Source: Nocardia amikacinitolerans NBRC 108937 (lineage in GTDB: Bacteria; Actinomycetota; Actinomycetes; Mycobacteriales; Mycobacteriaceae). From it: a stretch of 64,000 nucleotides of DNA. Shown piece by piece: positions 18,280-27,215 of the stretch. Location of the stretch: assembly GCF_001612615.1 (NCBI RefSeq), contig NZ_BDAU01000022.1:1-64000 (forward strand). Reading direction: 5' to 3'. Both the position numbers and the translations under genes were made by a program. The notes below the pieces were generated by a model. It did no database searches. It worked only from the letters and a program-made list of their open reading frames with translations, and was not told where the DNA came from. How positions within the stretch are numbered: the first letter of the stretch is position 1; every line of letters starts with the position of its first letter.

Positions 18280-18867
18280 GTGGTTCGTGATCTTCGCATC
18301 TGTTTCGTCGGTGACTCGTTCGTCGCAGGTGTCGGCGATCCCCGCTGCCTCGGCTGGGTCGGCCGTCTCGGCGCCGCTGCCATGCCGTTCACCGGGTACA
18401 ACCTCGGCGTGCGGCGCGAGACCTCGGCGGACATCGCCGCGCGTTGGCAGGCCGAGTGCACGCCGCGGCTGCCCGAGGGAACCGACGCAAGGGTGGTCTT
18501 CTCGTTCGGCGTCAACGACACCGTGCTCGAAAACGGTTCGCCGCGGGTGGATCCCGACGAATCGGCGGACAACCTGACCGGACTGCTCGCGCGCGCCGCC
18601 GAACGCGGCTGGCAGACAATGGTCGTCGCCCCACCGCCCGTCGACGACGACGCCCACAACGCAAGGACCGCCCACCTCGACGAGCGTTTCGCCGAGATCT
18701 GCGCCGATGTCGGAGCGCCGTACGCCCGCGTGCACCACGAACTGCGCGCGAACCAGGTGTGGATGCGGGAGGTGCGCGAAGGCGACGGCGCGCATCCCGG
18801 CGCGGCCGGTTACGACGCGATCGCGGAGCTGATCATGCCGGTCTGGCTGAAGTGGTTGTCCCGCTGA
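18280..18867 (+). CDS. SGNH/GDSL-family hydrolase
   Basis: A 195-residue esterase-like protein with the SGNH blocks: FVGDSFVAG (Ser13), a Gly in the LGVRRE region, GVNDTV (Asn) and DGAHPGAAGY (Asp/His) near the C-terminus. No signal peptide is visible from GTG 18280, so it is probably cytoplasmic. It diverges from the dioxygenase/SDR pair (97-bp gap) and its last 35 bp overlap the convergent flavin monooxygenase gene. Confidence 0.85.
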   Translation: MVRDLRICFVGDSFVAGVGDPRCLGWVGRLGAAAMPFTGYNLGVRRETSADIAARWQAECTPRLPEGTDARVVFSFGVNDTVLENGSPRVDPDESADNLTGLLARAAERGWQTMVVAPPPVDDDAHNARTAHLDERFAEICADVGAPYARVHHELRANQVWMREVREGDGAHPGAAGYDAIAELIMPVWLKWLSR

Positions 18868-20419
18868 GCGTTTCGGAGTTCAGCGACCGATAGTCGTAGT
18901 CGTCCAACGGAAAGCGGCGATTGCCACGCCGAGCCTCGAAGAATCCGGACGGGCGCACATAGGTCGTGTCGCCGCGCGAGTTCCGGTAGTAGGTCGGCAC
19001 GTGTCCGTTGAGTTCGGCCAGGTAGTACCGCAGCGCCGCACCCCTGCGATGGATGTCGCGGTGGTAGGCGTCGTGCCGGGAGCGCTTCACCTCCACCGCG
19101 GTCGCCGCGCGCCGCTTGGCCTCGGTGATCGCGCGGACGGCGTGGTCGGCGGTCATCTCGACGAAGGCGTGCCAGCCGCTTCCTGTCCACGAGTACGGCC
19201 CGACGAGGGTCCAGCGGTTGGGTAGACCCGGTACCGAAACACTTTGGTAAGCCTGCAATCCGCGCTCGGACCAGAAGATACCCAGATCGAACCCGTCACG
19301 TCCCACGATGGTCCCCGGCCGGTAGGTCTCCGGATCGGAGAACACCTCGTAGCCGGTGGCAAGCACGATCGCGTCGAATTCGCGCAGCGCGCCGTCGCGA
19401 GTTCGGATGCCCGCCTCCGTGATTCGCTCGATGCCGGCGGTCACCAGCTCGACGTTCGCCCGGTTGAACGCGAGCGGGTAGCCCGTCGACATGGTGGGCC
19501 GTTTGGCGATCGGTCCGTAGTTCGGTGTCAGCCGGCGCGCGGTATCCCGATCGCGGACAACCAGATTCAAATATCGCCGATAGGCCGCGAGGGCCGCGCC
19601 GTCCAGTGCGCGCATGGCGGGCTTGGCCAGCCAGAGCGGAGCGGAGGTGCCGGTGCGCAGCACGGCGTCGATCGCGACGAGTGCCGCGCCGTGTCCCGCG
19701 GCGACCACACCCGGCACCGCCGCGATCGCGCGCATGGCCGTGGGGACCGGGAAATCCGGCTTCGGGATACACCACACCGGCGTGCGCTGGAAGACCGCGA
19801 GCGCGCCGACCTCCGGCGCGATGGACGGCACGATCTGCACCGAACTCGCGCCGGTGCCGATCACCGCCACCCGCTTGCCGCGCAGGTCGTAGTCGTGATC
19901 CCAATCCGAAGGACGCAGGATCTTGCCGCGGAACGATCGCACGCCGGGTATGCCGGGATCGTCCTTGGGCCGCACGAACGCGCCGACCGCGCTGATCAAG
20001 AACCGGGCCGTGCGAATTCCGCCGTCCGCGAGGTGGAGTCGCCACAGGTGCGCGCCCTCGTCCCATTCCTCGCGCTCGACGGTGCTGCCGAACCGGATGT
20101 GCGGATACAGCCCGAAGCGCCGCGCCACCTCGATGTGATACCGCTTCACCTCCGCACCGTGCGGAAACAGCCTGGACCACTCGGGGTTTCGTGCGAACGA
20201 GTACTGGTAGGCGTAGCACGGGATGTCCACGCCGAGGCCGGGGTAGTGGTTCTCGTGCCAGCTGCCGCCCACCTCGTCGGCGCGCTCGAGCACGACGAAA
20301 TCATCGATGCCCGCCCTCTTCAGCTTCACGCCCGCGGCGATACCGCCCGGGCCCGCCCCGATGATCGCGACCTCGAATTCCGGTCGCTCGACGGGACGCG
20401 GGCTCGCTGCGCTCGACAC
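18833..20419 (-). CDS. FAD-dependent monooxygenase, Baeyer-Villiger-like
   Basis: A 528-residue flavoprotein with an N-terminal FAD Rossmann motif IIGAGPGG (residues 19-26), a second dinucleotide motif VIGTGASS (186-193) and ATGY near residue 370. The family fingerprint region reads FRGKILRPSDW (163-173), i.e. FxGxxxRxxxW: the His expected in Baeyer-Villiger and related monooxygenases is Arg. The rest of the protein looks intact, so it is probably functional with shifted specificity. Its 3' end overlaps the convergent SGNH gene. The ketone or other substrate is unknown. Confidence 0.88.
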   Translation of the reverse strand: MSSAASPRPVERPEFEVAIIGAGPGGIAAGVKLKRAGIDDFVVLERADEVGGSWHENHYPGLGVDIPCYAYQYSFARNPEWSRLFPHGAEVKRYHIEVARRFGLYPHIRFGSTVEREEWDEGAHLWRLHLADGGIRTARFLISAVGAFVRPKDDPGIPGVRSFRGKILRPSDWDHDYDLRGKRVAVIGTGASSVQIVPSIAPEVGALAVFQRTPVWCIPKPDFPVPTAMRAIAAVPGVVAAGHGAALVAIDAVLRTGTSAPLWLAKPAMRALDGAALAAYRRYLNLVVRDRDTARRLTPNYGPIAKRPTMSTGYPLAFNRANVELVTAGIERITEAGIRTRDGALREFDAIVLATGYEVFSDPETYRPGTIVGRDGFDLGIFWSERGLQAYQSVSVPGLPNRWTLVGPYSWTGSGWHAFVEMTADHAVRAITEAKRRAATAVEVKRSRHDAYHRDIHRRGAALRYYLAELNGHVPTYYRNSRGDTTYVRPSGFFEARRGNRRFPLDDYDYRSLNSETLSGTTTSARPA

Positions 20420-20474
20420 GACTTACCTCCGTTGGTAGGGCTGAACACCGCTGCGGACGAAGTCCGTCCACAGT

Positions 20475-20492
20475 CCGCGCACGGCCGGAGCG
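20475..20492. repeat. 18-bp word, second copy of 14251-14268
   Basis: Identical to the word at 14251-14268, here 56 bp upstream of the start of the flavin monooxygenase gene. It is too short to classify. Confidence 0.5.
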
Positions 20493-20572
20493 GGACACGG
20501 AGGTACGCCTACCGCGAGAGTAGCAGTGTCCCAGACGGGAATCCAGCGCGATCTTTCCGGACTTCGCGCAGG

Positions 20573-22042
20573 TCAACCCAGGGAAACCTGCGCCGAGTCG
20601 GCCGCGCGAAGCAGGGAGATCGGGGCGGTAGCAACCGGCGGGGCGGGCGCCGGGCCGTGTGCGATCTCGTCCAGTTCCGGGTACCAGCGCGCGATCTCGG
20701 CGCGGTACGGCCCCTCGGTGCCCAGCTGGCACAGCGCGCCGATCAAGGTGAGCATCGAGCGCGCGAACGGCGTCATGTACACGGGGATGGTCATCTGCCG
20801 GATGATGTTCGACAGCCGCGGATTGGTCAGCCGCAGAACGTGTTTGCGCAACCACGGGGTGCTGAGCCGATAAGTGTCGTGATTCAGCGGCTCGGTGCAC
20901 GGAGCGATGGTCGAGAAGAGCGCTTCGGCGTCGAAGGCGCGGCCGGACTGGACGAATCCGTGCCGCCGTGCCGCCGCCTCCAGTTCCCGTGGCCCGCCGC
21001 GGAAGACCGCGCGCACGCAGTCCTGCGCCAACTCGTCGAACCCGTCCGGCGGCCAGACCGCGCACGCCCCGAAATCGACGACGCCGAGCCTGCCGTCGGG
21101 CAGCACCCGGAAGTTGCCGGGGTGCGGATCGCCGTACAGCAGACCGCTGCGCGGCCAGGCCGACGCCATGAAACGAACCATCAGCATGCCGACCCGGTCT
21201 CGTTCGGCGCGGGATCCGGACTCGATGACGCGGGTGACCGGCGTTCCGTCGAGCCATTCGGTCACCAGCACATCGCCGTGCCTGGCGATCACCCGTGGGA
21301 CGTGGATATCGGGGTCGTCGGCGTACGCGGTCGCGAACGCCTCCTGGTAGCGGGCCTCGGCGGCGTAATCCAGTTCTTCCAGCACGCATTCGGTGATCGC
21401 CGCGAGTACGCCCTCGACGTCGGCGCCCGGCAGGAAGACATTGGCCAGCGCGGAGAATCGGCGCAATTGCTCGAGATCGCCCGCCACCGCCGCGCGGCCA
21501 CCGGGATACATCACCTTCACCGCGACCGGCGTCCCGTCGCGCCAGACCGCGCGGTGCACCTGGCCGATCGAGGCGGCCGCCGCGCGGCGCTCGTCGAATT
21601 CCCGGAAATGCCAGCGCCAGTCCGGGCCCATGCTCGCCGTCATGGCGGCGTCCACGGCGGCGGGGAGCATGGCGGGCGCGGCGTCCTGGAGGCGGCTCAG
21701 CGCGATCCGGTAGGGCTCGGCGAGTTCCGGTGGCAGCGCGAGTTCGTAGATCGCGAGCAGCTGGCCGAGTTTCGCCGCGCAGCCCTTGAGTTCGCCGAGC
21801 ACCTCGAAAATGTGCTGGGCGGTGCGCAACTGGATCTCGCGGTCGACCTCCGCGGCGGAACGGCCCAGCGCCCGCTTGCCGACGCCGACGGCGCGACGGC
21901 CCGCGAAGGCCACCGGAACCCCGGCCAACCTGGCATTGCGCACCGAACGACGGACCGGAGGCGCACCATCTGTTGGCACCGCGAAAAGGCGTCTACCTCG
22001 GGATTCGGTGCCCGGGGGCGCAGGCCGACGGCGAATGGCCAT
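20573..22042 (-). CDS. ABC1/AarF (UbiB-like) kinase family protein
   Basis: A 489-residue atypical kinase. Diagnostic motifs in order: the family-specific CAAKLGQLL (KxGQ), Ala-rich loop AAASIGQVHRA in place of the Gly loop, catalytic VAVKVMYPG, ELDYAAEA, GDPHPGNF (catalytic loop) and VVDFGAC (DFG). Members bind ATP and act in isoprenoid or quinone lipid metabolism or stress rather than as ordinary protein kinases. The N-terminal 50 residues are basic. It diverges from the GntR gene across 108 bp. Confidence 0.9.
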   Translation of the reverse strand: MAIRRRPAPPGTESRGRRLFAVPTDGAPPVRRSVRNARLAGVPVAFAGRRAVGVGKRALGRSAAEVDREIQLRTAQHIFEVLGELKGCAAKLGQLLAIYELALPPELAEPYRIALSRLQDAAPAMLPAAVDAAMTASMGPDWRWHFREFDERRAAAASIGQVHRAVWRDGTPVAVKVMYPGGRAAVAGDLEQLRRFSALANVFLPGADVEGVLAAITECVLEELDYAAEARYQEAFATAYADDPDIHVPRVIARHGDVLVTEWLDGTPVTRVIESGSRAERDRVGMLMVRFMASAWPRSGLLYGDPHPGNFRVLPDGRLGVVDFGACAVWPPDGFDELAQDCVRAVFRGGPRELEAAARRHGFVQSGRAFDAEALFSTIAPCTEPLNHDTYRLSTPWLRKHVLRLTNPRLSNIIRQMTIPVYMTPFARSMLTLIGALCQLGTEGPYRAEIARWYPELDEIAHGPAPAPPVATAPISLLRAADSAQVSLG

Positions 22043-22150
22043 GAATCACCTCACACTGTGCACGGATCAGTGTTACACAGGTGCAGTCTCGCACAGCAGG
22101 GCTTAGACTGTCTGGGACGTATTGGGAAAACAGTCGAAAGGTGGCATCCG

Positions 22151-22927
22151 ATGGGATCCCAAACGGTAGTCGCCGACGTTGCCGACGAGTTGGCGCGCCG
22201 GGTTGCCGCGGGGGAATATCAGCCGGGGGATTTGATGCCGTCGGTCCGCCAGGTCGCCGAAGAATTCGATATGAATCGCGCGACCGCGCAGTTGACCTTG
22301 GGCAGGCTGGAATCGTATGGATTCGTCGAGGCGCGTCGCGGTAAGGGTTTCACCATTCGCGATGTGCGGGAGGCGGGCGGCCTCGACGTGTACCGCCATC
22401 TGTTCCGCTTCTCGGTGCCGATGCCCGACGTCGCGATCCAGATGTTCCACGACATCGTCGACGTGCAGCGCGGCATCGTCATGGAAGCGTTGCTCGCCTA
22501 CACCGCGAGCGAACAGGAGATCGACCCGGCCGAGCTGAAGGCGGCCATCGACGAGCTGGAAGCCCTTGCCCGCCTGGAGGTTCCGGACTATCGCCAGATC
22601 CTGGCGATCGAGGTCGCTCTGGTCCGGCGTTTGCTGACCGCCCTCGGGCTGAGCATGCAGCGGGCGATCATGAACACCATCGGCGAGATGGTGCTCGAGG
22701 TGCCCGAGGCGATCGAGGCGTACTTCGCGGGCGCCGCCGACCTGCACGTCCTGGTGTGGCGAGCGCTCGTCGCGGTCTGGGAATCCGGCTCGGGCCCGTC
22801 GGAGGCGCAGCTCGCGCTGTTCGAGGACCTGTTCGGGATGTACCACGACAAGGTCATCGCGCGATTCGAGGAACTGCTCGGCGGCGGGGAAGCCGAAGTC
22901 GAGGACGCGCACGCGGCGACCGCCTGA
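22151..22927 (+). CDS. GntR family transcriptional regulator
   Basis: A 258-residue regulator. The winged helix-turn-helix is at about residues 5-75 (LARRVAAGEYQPGDLMPSVR, DMNRATAQLTLGRLESYGFV, ARRGKGFTIRD), followed by an all-helical effector domain of the FadR/FCD type. ATG 22151 has an AAAGG ribosome site. Similar words GACTGTCTG occur just upstream (22106-22114) and in an imperfect palindrome just downstream (22949-22963), which might be its own operators. It probably also regulates the divergent ABC1 kinase gene. Confidence 0.88.
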   Translation: MGSQTVVADVADELARRVAAGEYQPGDLMPSVRQVAEEFDMNRATAQLTLGRLESYGFVEARRGKGFTIRDVREAGGLDVYRHLFRFSVPMPDVAIQMFHDIVDVQRGIVMEALLAYTASEQEIDPAELKAAIDELEALARLEVPDYRQILAIEVALVRRLLTALGLSMQRAIMNTIGEMVLEVPEAIEAYFAGAADLHVLVWRALVAVWESGSGPSEAQLALFEDLFGMYHDKVIARFEELLGGGEAEVEDAHAATA

Positions 22928-23387
22928 TTCGGGGAAAACGTACAAATCGGACTGTCTGAGTCCAGCCCTTCCGGGCGGTCGCGCGATTCGCGGCTCTTCG
23001 GCGACTTGGTCACTTGTTCATTACGTATCTCGGCTTACTGCGTCTGAGACAGGTATTCTGAGTCTGGCTGGACGGCGTCGCCGACGCGCTCGGGGCTACC
23101 GCCGCCGCTGTCCGATCACGGGGAGGCGTGATGGGTGCGGCCGGATCCTCGACAGCGCGCGGCGACCCGCGGACTCGGCGCCGCAGCGCACGGCGTCGGG
23201 CCGTCCCGTCATCGGACTGGCGGGGGCGGGTGTGCCTACTCGTGGTGTGGATCTCCGGGGGAGTGCCTACCAACGGAAAGCACGGCCTGCCGGTGCGCCG
23301 GCTCCGCACAAGTGCGCGGGGTGGGGCGGGCAGGCCGACCGAACGATTTGCCAGCGAATTGCCGGAGTCGGTCGTACCGTTTTCGTC
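22928..23387. other. Intergenic region between GntR and DUF5996 genes
   Basis: 460 bp without a credible gene. It contains the palindrome GGACTgtctgAGTCC at 22949-22963, an AT-richer promoter-like stretch near 23015-23060 and one copy of the dispersed 100-bp repeat (23222-23331). Confidence 0.6.
23222..23331 (+). repeat. Dispersed ~100-bp repeat, isolated copy
   Basis: Diverged copy of the unit found in tandem at 53525-53990. It shares GGGGGCGGGTGTGCCT, a TCTCCGGG block, CCAACGG and the hairpin-like GTGCGccggctCCGCAC followed by AAGTGC. It ends about 57 bp before the DUF5996 start. Confidence 0.75.
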
Positions 23388-24365
23388 ATGACCGAGCCAG
23401 CAGAATCGCTGCCCGCCATACCGCTGGAATCCTGGCGTCCTACCAAGGACACGCTGCACCGTTTCGCCCAGGTGGTCGGCAAGGTCGCCCTGGCCAAGGG
23501 CATCCGCCGCAACCACTGGTGGCACATGACCTTCCGGCTGACCGCCCGGGGCTGGACCACCGTTCCGCTCGGCACCGCACGCAACGGACCGGTGTTCACC
23601 TGCTCCTTCGACTTCTTCGACCACGTGCTGCGCATCGCGACCGATCGTGGCGTCGAGGTGGAGATCGACCTGCTCCAGCAGTCCGTCGCCTCCTTCTACA
23701 CCGACGTGATGGGTGGACTCGGCGACCTCGGCATCCAGGTCGTCATGCCGCACCCGCACCCCTTCGACCTGCCCGACTCCGACCGGTGGTTCGAAGAGGA
23801 CACCGACCACGCCGCCTACGATCCGGACAAGGCGCGCAGGGCGTTTCGCGTGCAGAGCCAGGTCGGGCGAATACTGGAGGAGTTCAGCGCCACCTACTCC
23901 GGCAAGATCAGCCCGGTCCAACTGTTCTGGCACACCTTCGATCTCGCGGTGCAGCGGTTCTCGCCGCGCCAGATCGACCTGCCCGCGACCGTCGATTCCG
24001 TTACCCGCGAGGCCTATTCGCGCGAGGTGATCAGCGCCGGATTCTGGTTCGGCGACGACAAGGTGCCCGAGCCGACCTTCTACTCCTACGTCGCGCCGGA
24101 GCCCGACGGGCTCGCGGACCGGGCGCTGAAGCCCGCGGGCGCGCGCTGGGTCGCCTCCGGCTCCGGCCATTCCGCGTACTACGCCTACGACGACGCGCGC
24201 CGCACCGCCGACCCGGTGGGCGCGGCACTGGAGTTCTTCCAATCCGTCTACGCCAACGGCGCCGAGCTCGCCGGATGGGATGCCGACCGGCTGGCCTGCT
24301 GGGGCGGCATCACCGATCCGGTGCTCGAACAGAAGGCGGCGCGCTGGCCGGAATGGCCCGCGTGA
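23388..24365 (+). CDS. DUF5996 family protein
   Basis: 325 residues, start ATG 23388. It is recognisable by the conserved N-terminal WRPTKDTLHRFAQVVGKVAL and NHWWHMTFRLTARGWTT, the central FSATYSGKISPVQLFWHTFD and DLAVQRFSPR, and the C-terminal VISAGFWFGDD and EPTFYSYVAPEP. No catalytic motif or membrane segment is evident; the many conserved aromatic residues suggest a ligand-binding beta-rich fold. The function is unknown. Its stop and the stop of the convergent gene at 24366 share the hexamer TGATCA. Confidence 0.85.
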   Translation: MTEPAESLPAIPLESWRPTKDTLHRFAQVVGKVALAKGIRRNHWWHMTFRLTARGWTTVPLGTARNGPVFTCSFDFFDHVLRIATDRGVEVEIDLLQQSVASFYTDVMGGLGDLGIQVVMPHPHPFDLPDSDRWFEEDTDHAAYDPDKARRAFRVQSQVGRILEEFSATYSGKISPVQLFWHTFDLAVQRFSPRQIDLPATVDSVTREAYSREVISAGFWFGDDKVPEPTFYSYVAPEPDGLADRALKPAGARWVASGSGHSAYYAYDDARRTADPVGAALEFFQSVYANGAELAGWDADRLACWGGITDPVLEQKAARWPEWPA

Positions 24366-25484
24366 TCAGCCGTTGAGCTTGTTGAGGCGGTCGCACGCCT
24401 CGACGTACTCGTTGATCAGCCGCTGGACCACGTCGGCGGAGCGCTCCACCTTGGTCATCATGCCGACCACCTGACCGACCGGGTTGAAGTTGACGTCCTT
24501 CGCGGCCTCCGGGTACCGGTGGCCGCGCTTGACGCCGTCCAGCGCCACCATCATCTGCAGCGGCATCGGCAGCGGGTCCGGGGTGTCGGCCGACTCCCAC
24601 GCGTCGGTCCAGTCGTTGCGCAGCATGCGGCACGGCTTGCCGGTCCACGAGCGCGAGCGCACGGTGTCGTGGCTGCTCGCGTCGATGTAGGTCTGCATCT
24701 GCGCGGGCGGCACGTTGGCCTCCTCGACCGTCAGCCACAGCGAGCCGGTCCACGCGCCCGCCGCGCCCATGGCCATGGCAGCCGCGACCTGACGGCCGTC
24801 GCCGATGCCGCCTGCGGCCAGCATCGGCATATCGCCGATCGCGTCGATGACCTGCGGCCAGAGCACCATGGACGAGATCTCGCCGCAGTGCCCGCCGCCC
24901 TCGGTGCCCTGGCAGACCACGAAGTCCAGGCCTGCGGCCTTGTGGTTGAGCGCGTGCTTGACCGAACCGCACAGCGCGCCGATCAACCTGCCGGAGCCCT
25001 GGATCTGCTCGATCACGTCCGCGGGCGGCGTGCCGAGCGCGTTGGCGACCAGCTTGGCCTTGGGGTGCTTCAGGATGACCTCGATCTGCGGGGCCACCGT
25101 GGTCGCGGTCCAGCCGAGCAGCTGGTTGTGATGCTCCTCTGCGGGCAGGCGCGGGACGCCGTGATCGGCCAGGATCTTCTCCGCGAAGTCGCGGTGGCCC
25201 TGGGGCACCATCTCACCGAGCTTGGCTTCCAGCTGCTCGGGGGTCAGGTCGTCGATGCCCTTGCCCTCGTACTTGGAGGGAATCACCAGGTCGACGCCGT
25301 ACACGCCGTTGACGTGCTCGTCCAGCCAGGCGAGCTCGACCTCGAGCTGTTCGGCGGTGAAGCCCACCGCGCCGAGGACGCCGAGCCCACCGGCATTGCT
25401 GACCGCGGCCGCCACGTCGCGGCAGTGGGTGAAGGCGAAGATGGGGAACTCGATCCCCAGCCGGTCGCAGATTTCGGTACGCAT
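24366..25484 (-). CDS. Nitronate monooxygenase-like flavoprotein (Rv1533-like)
   Basis: 372 residues, TIM-barrel FMN protein. It begins MRTEICDRLGIEFPIFAF and carries SNAGGLGVLGA, VCQGTEGGGHCGE, AAGGIGDGRQVAAAMAMGAAGAW and TVRSRSWTGKPCRMLRN. Length and sequence resemble the mycobacterial Rv1533 group, distinct from the gene at 9086-10057. Two KstR-like sites lie upstream (25542-25555 and 25686-25699), suggesting sterol or lipid-responsive control. Related proteins in actinobacteria include acyl-CoA oxidoreductases of steroid breakdown, so the nitronate name may be misleading. Confidence 0.88.
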   Translation of the reverse strand: MRTEICDRLGIEFPIFAFTHCRDVAAAVSNAGGLGVLGAVGFTAEQLEVELAWLDEHVNGVYGVDLVIPSKYEGKGIDDLTPEQLEAKLGEMVPQGHRDFAEKILADHGVPRLPAEEHHNQLLGWTATTVAPQIEVILKHPKAKLVANALGTPPADVIEQIQGSGRLIGALCGSVKHALNHKAAGLDFVVCQGTEGGGHCGEISSMVLWPQVIDAIGDMPMLAAGGIGDGRQVAAAMAMGAAGAWTGSLWLTVEEANVPPAQMQTYIDASSHDTVRSRSWTGKPCRMLRNDWTDAWESADTPDPLPMPLQMMVALDGVKRGHRYPEAAKDVNFNPVGQVVGMMTKVERSADVVQRLINEYVEACDRLNKLNG

Positions 25485-25541
25485 CGGGTGCTGGTCTCCC
25501 TTACCTACGCCGTGACCGGATCGCAGCGGCCGCGGACGTTC

Positions 25542-25555
25542 TAGAACGGGTTACA
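25542..25555. promoter_or_regulatory. KstR-like operator upstream of nitronate monooxygenase-like gene
   Basis: TAGAACGGGTTACA matches the published KstR consensus TnnAACnnGTTnnA at every fixed position. It lies 58 bp upstream of the start codon at 25484, where a repressor would cover the promoter. Confidence 0.55.
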
Positions 25556-25685
25556 TAGTTGCCGCGCGGGTTTCGCCTCGCGGGCGACGGACTGCCGCCC
25601 CGACCGGCCGAATCCGCCGAACACCGCGGGTATCGCCATGCCGCGGCGGCGTCGTCATCGACCGGTGGGGGCACCATAGGTCGAC

Positions 25686-25699
25686 AGTAACACGTTCTA
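25686..25699. promoter_or_regulatory. Second KstR-like site
   Basis: AGTAACACGTTCTA matches the TnnAACnnGTTnnA consensus at all fixed positions except the first. It is 131 bp upstream of the first site and just past the WS/DGAT stop. Confidence 0.45.
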
Positions 25700-25731
25700 G
25701 TTTTGTCGCGGTACCCCTTCCTCGGGCGGGG

Positions 25732-27081
25732 CTAGATCGCGTTCTCCAGCTCCGCGAGCGCGCCCTCCAAGTGGTCGAGCATGCGGTGCAGCTGCGGCAC
25801 GCTGCGGCGGCAGCCGACCAGGCCGAAGTCCAGATTGTCGGCGTTCGAGGTGAGCGTGATGTTCACGGCCTGGCCGTCGAACGGGATGGAGAGCGGGTAG
25901 ATGGCGTCGAGCCGGGCGCCGTTCCAATACATCGGCTCGCGCGGGCCGGGCACGTTCGAGATGACGATGTTGAACGGCGGGCTCGTCCACGGGATGAGCG
26001 CGGGGATCAGGTTCAACGCGATCGGGCTGACCATCAGCGCCGAGAGCGCCATCGACTGCACGGGCGAGAGCTCGCTGTAGACCTCTTTGCTCTTCTGCAT
26101 CGACTCGCTCACCGTCCGCAGCCTGGCGATCGGGTCGGCCAGATCGGTGCCGAGGTTGCACAGCAGCGCGCCGACCTTGACGCCGTTGGTCTCGGTGTCG
26201 TCCGGCGTGCGCAGCGACATCGGCACCATGGCGATCAACGGCTTGTCCGGCAGCGCGTCGCGCTCGGCGAGGTAGGTGCGCAGCGCGCCGGCCGACATCG
26301 CGAGCACCACGTCGTTCATCGTCGTGCCGGTCGCCTTGCGCACCTGCTTGATCCGCTCCATCGGCCAGGAACGAACGACCGAACGCCGAGCGCCGCCGAT
26401 GGGCACGTTGAACATGGTCTTCGGCGCCTCGAACGGCAGCGTCACCTGCTGTTCGCGCAGCGCGGTGCGCGCCGCACGGAGCAGCGGCGAGGCGGAAGCG
26501 GCGGCGGAGACGAGAGTTCTTGCCGCGCCGAGCAATCCGGTATTCGACGGCTCCTTCTTGCGTCCCGAGCGGGGCAGGTTCCACGGCACCCGCGCCTCGG
26601 TCGACGTGGGGTCGTCGGTCAACGTGCGCTGGAGCAGCCGCTGTGCCGAGACGCCGTCGATCAAGCCGTGGTGCATCTTCGAATAGAGTGCGAAGCGGCC
26701 GTCCTTCAGACCCTCGATCAGGTGCACTTCCCACAGCGGACGGTGCCGGTCGAGCAGCGAACTGTGCAGGCCGGAGGCCAGCTCGAGCAGCTGCTCGTGG
26801 GTGCCGGGGGCGGGCAGCGCGATGCGGCGGACGTGGTAGTCCAGCTCCACCTCGTCCTCCAGCGTCCAGGCCAGCTGTGGCGAGCCGAGCAGATTGGCCG
26901 GGCGCTTGCGGAAGGTGGGGTGAATCTCGCGGCAGGACAACAGCTTTTCGTGCGTCTCCCTTGCGAACTCCGGACCGGCCCCCTCCGGCGGTTCGAACAG
27001 CTGTAGCGAGCCGACGTGCATCGGGTGCTCGCGGGATTCGGCCAGCAGAAACACGGCATCAACCGGTGCGATGAATTCCAT
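25732..27081 (-). CDS. WS/DGAT-type O-acyltransferase (wax ester synthase/diacylglycerol acyltransferase)
   Basis: 449 residues. The catalytic motif HHGLIDG (His137, His138, Asp142, Gly143) lies in the N-terminal half, and NDVVLAMSAGALR and SNVPGPREPMY are the usual C-terminal family blocks. It esterifies acyl-CoA to diacylglycerol or fatty alcohols, producing storage triacylglycerol or wax, as widely found in mycolic-acid bacteria. It is followed after 247 bp by the nitronate-monooxygenase-like gene on the same strand, which has its own predicted control sites. Confidence 0.92.
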   Translation of the reverse strand: MEFIAPVDAVFLLAESREHPMHVGSLQLFEPPEGAGPEFARETHEKLLSCREIHPTFRKRPANLLGSPQLAWTLEDEVELDYHVRRIALPAPGTHEQLLELASGLHSSLLDRHRPLWEVHLIEGLKDGRFALYSKMHHGLIDGVSAQRLLQRTLTDDPTSTEARVPWNLPRSGRKKEPSNTGLLGAARTLVSAAASASPLLRAARTALREQQVTLPFEAPKTMFNVPIGGARRSVVRSWPMERIKQVRKATGTTMNDVVLAMSAGALRTYLAERDALPDKPLIAMVPMSLRTPDDTETNGVKVGALLCNLGTDLADPIARLRTVSESMQKSKEVYSELSPVQSMALSALMVSPIALNLIPALIPWTSPPFNIVISNVPGPREPMYWNGARLDAIYPLSIPFDGQAVNITLTSNADNLDFGLVGCRRSVPQLHRMLDHLEGALAELENAI

Positions 27082-27215
27082 GTATGAGTCGCCCCCTGAC
27101 GACGGTGGAGATCTTGTGCAATGAACAATCGACCACGTTGTCGGGTGGGACGCACCACAGAAACCTACGCACCCGTACCAAACCTACCCGGCGGTACCCG
27201 GGGGCGTGCGCCGAA

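Noticed and set aside
19244..22150. Upstream extension of the GntR frame by almost 1000 residues
   Set aside because: It is antisense to the flavin monooxygenase and ABC1 genes. The regulator starts naturally at ATG 22151 with a ribosome site.
23010..24242. Minus-strand ORF opposite DUF5996
   Set aside because: The plus-strand protein has clear conserved blocks and this frame has none.
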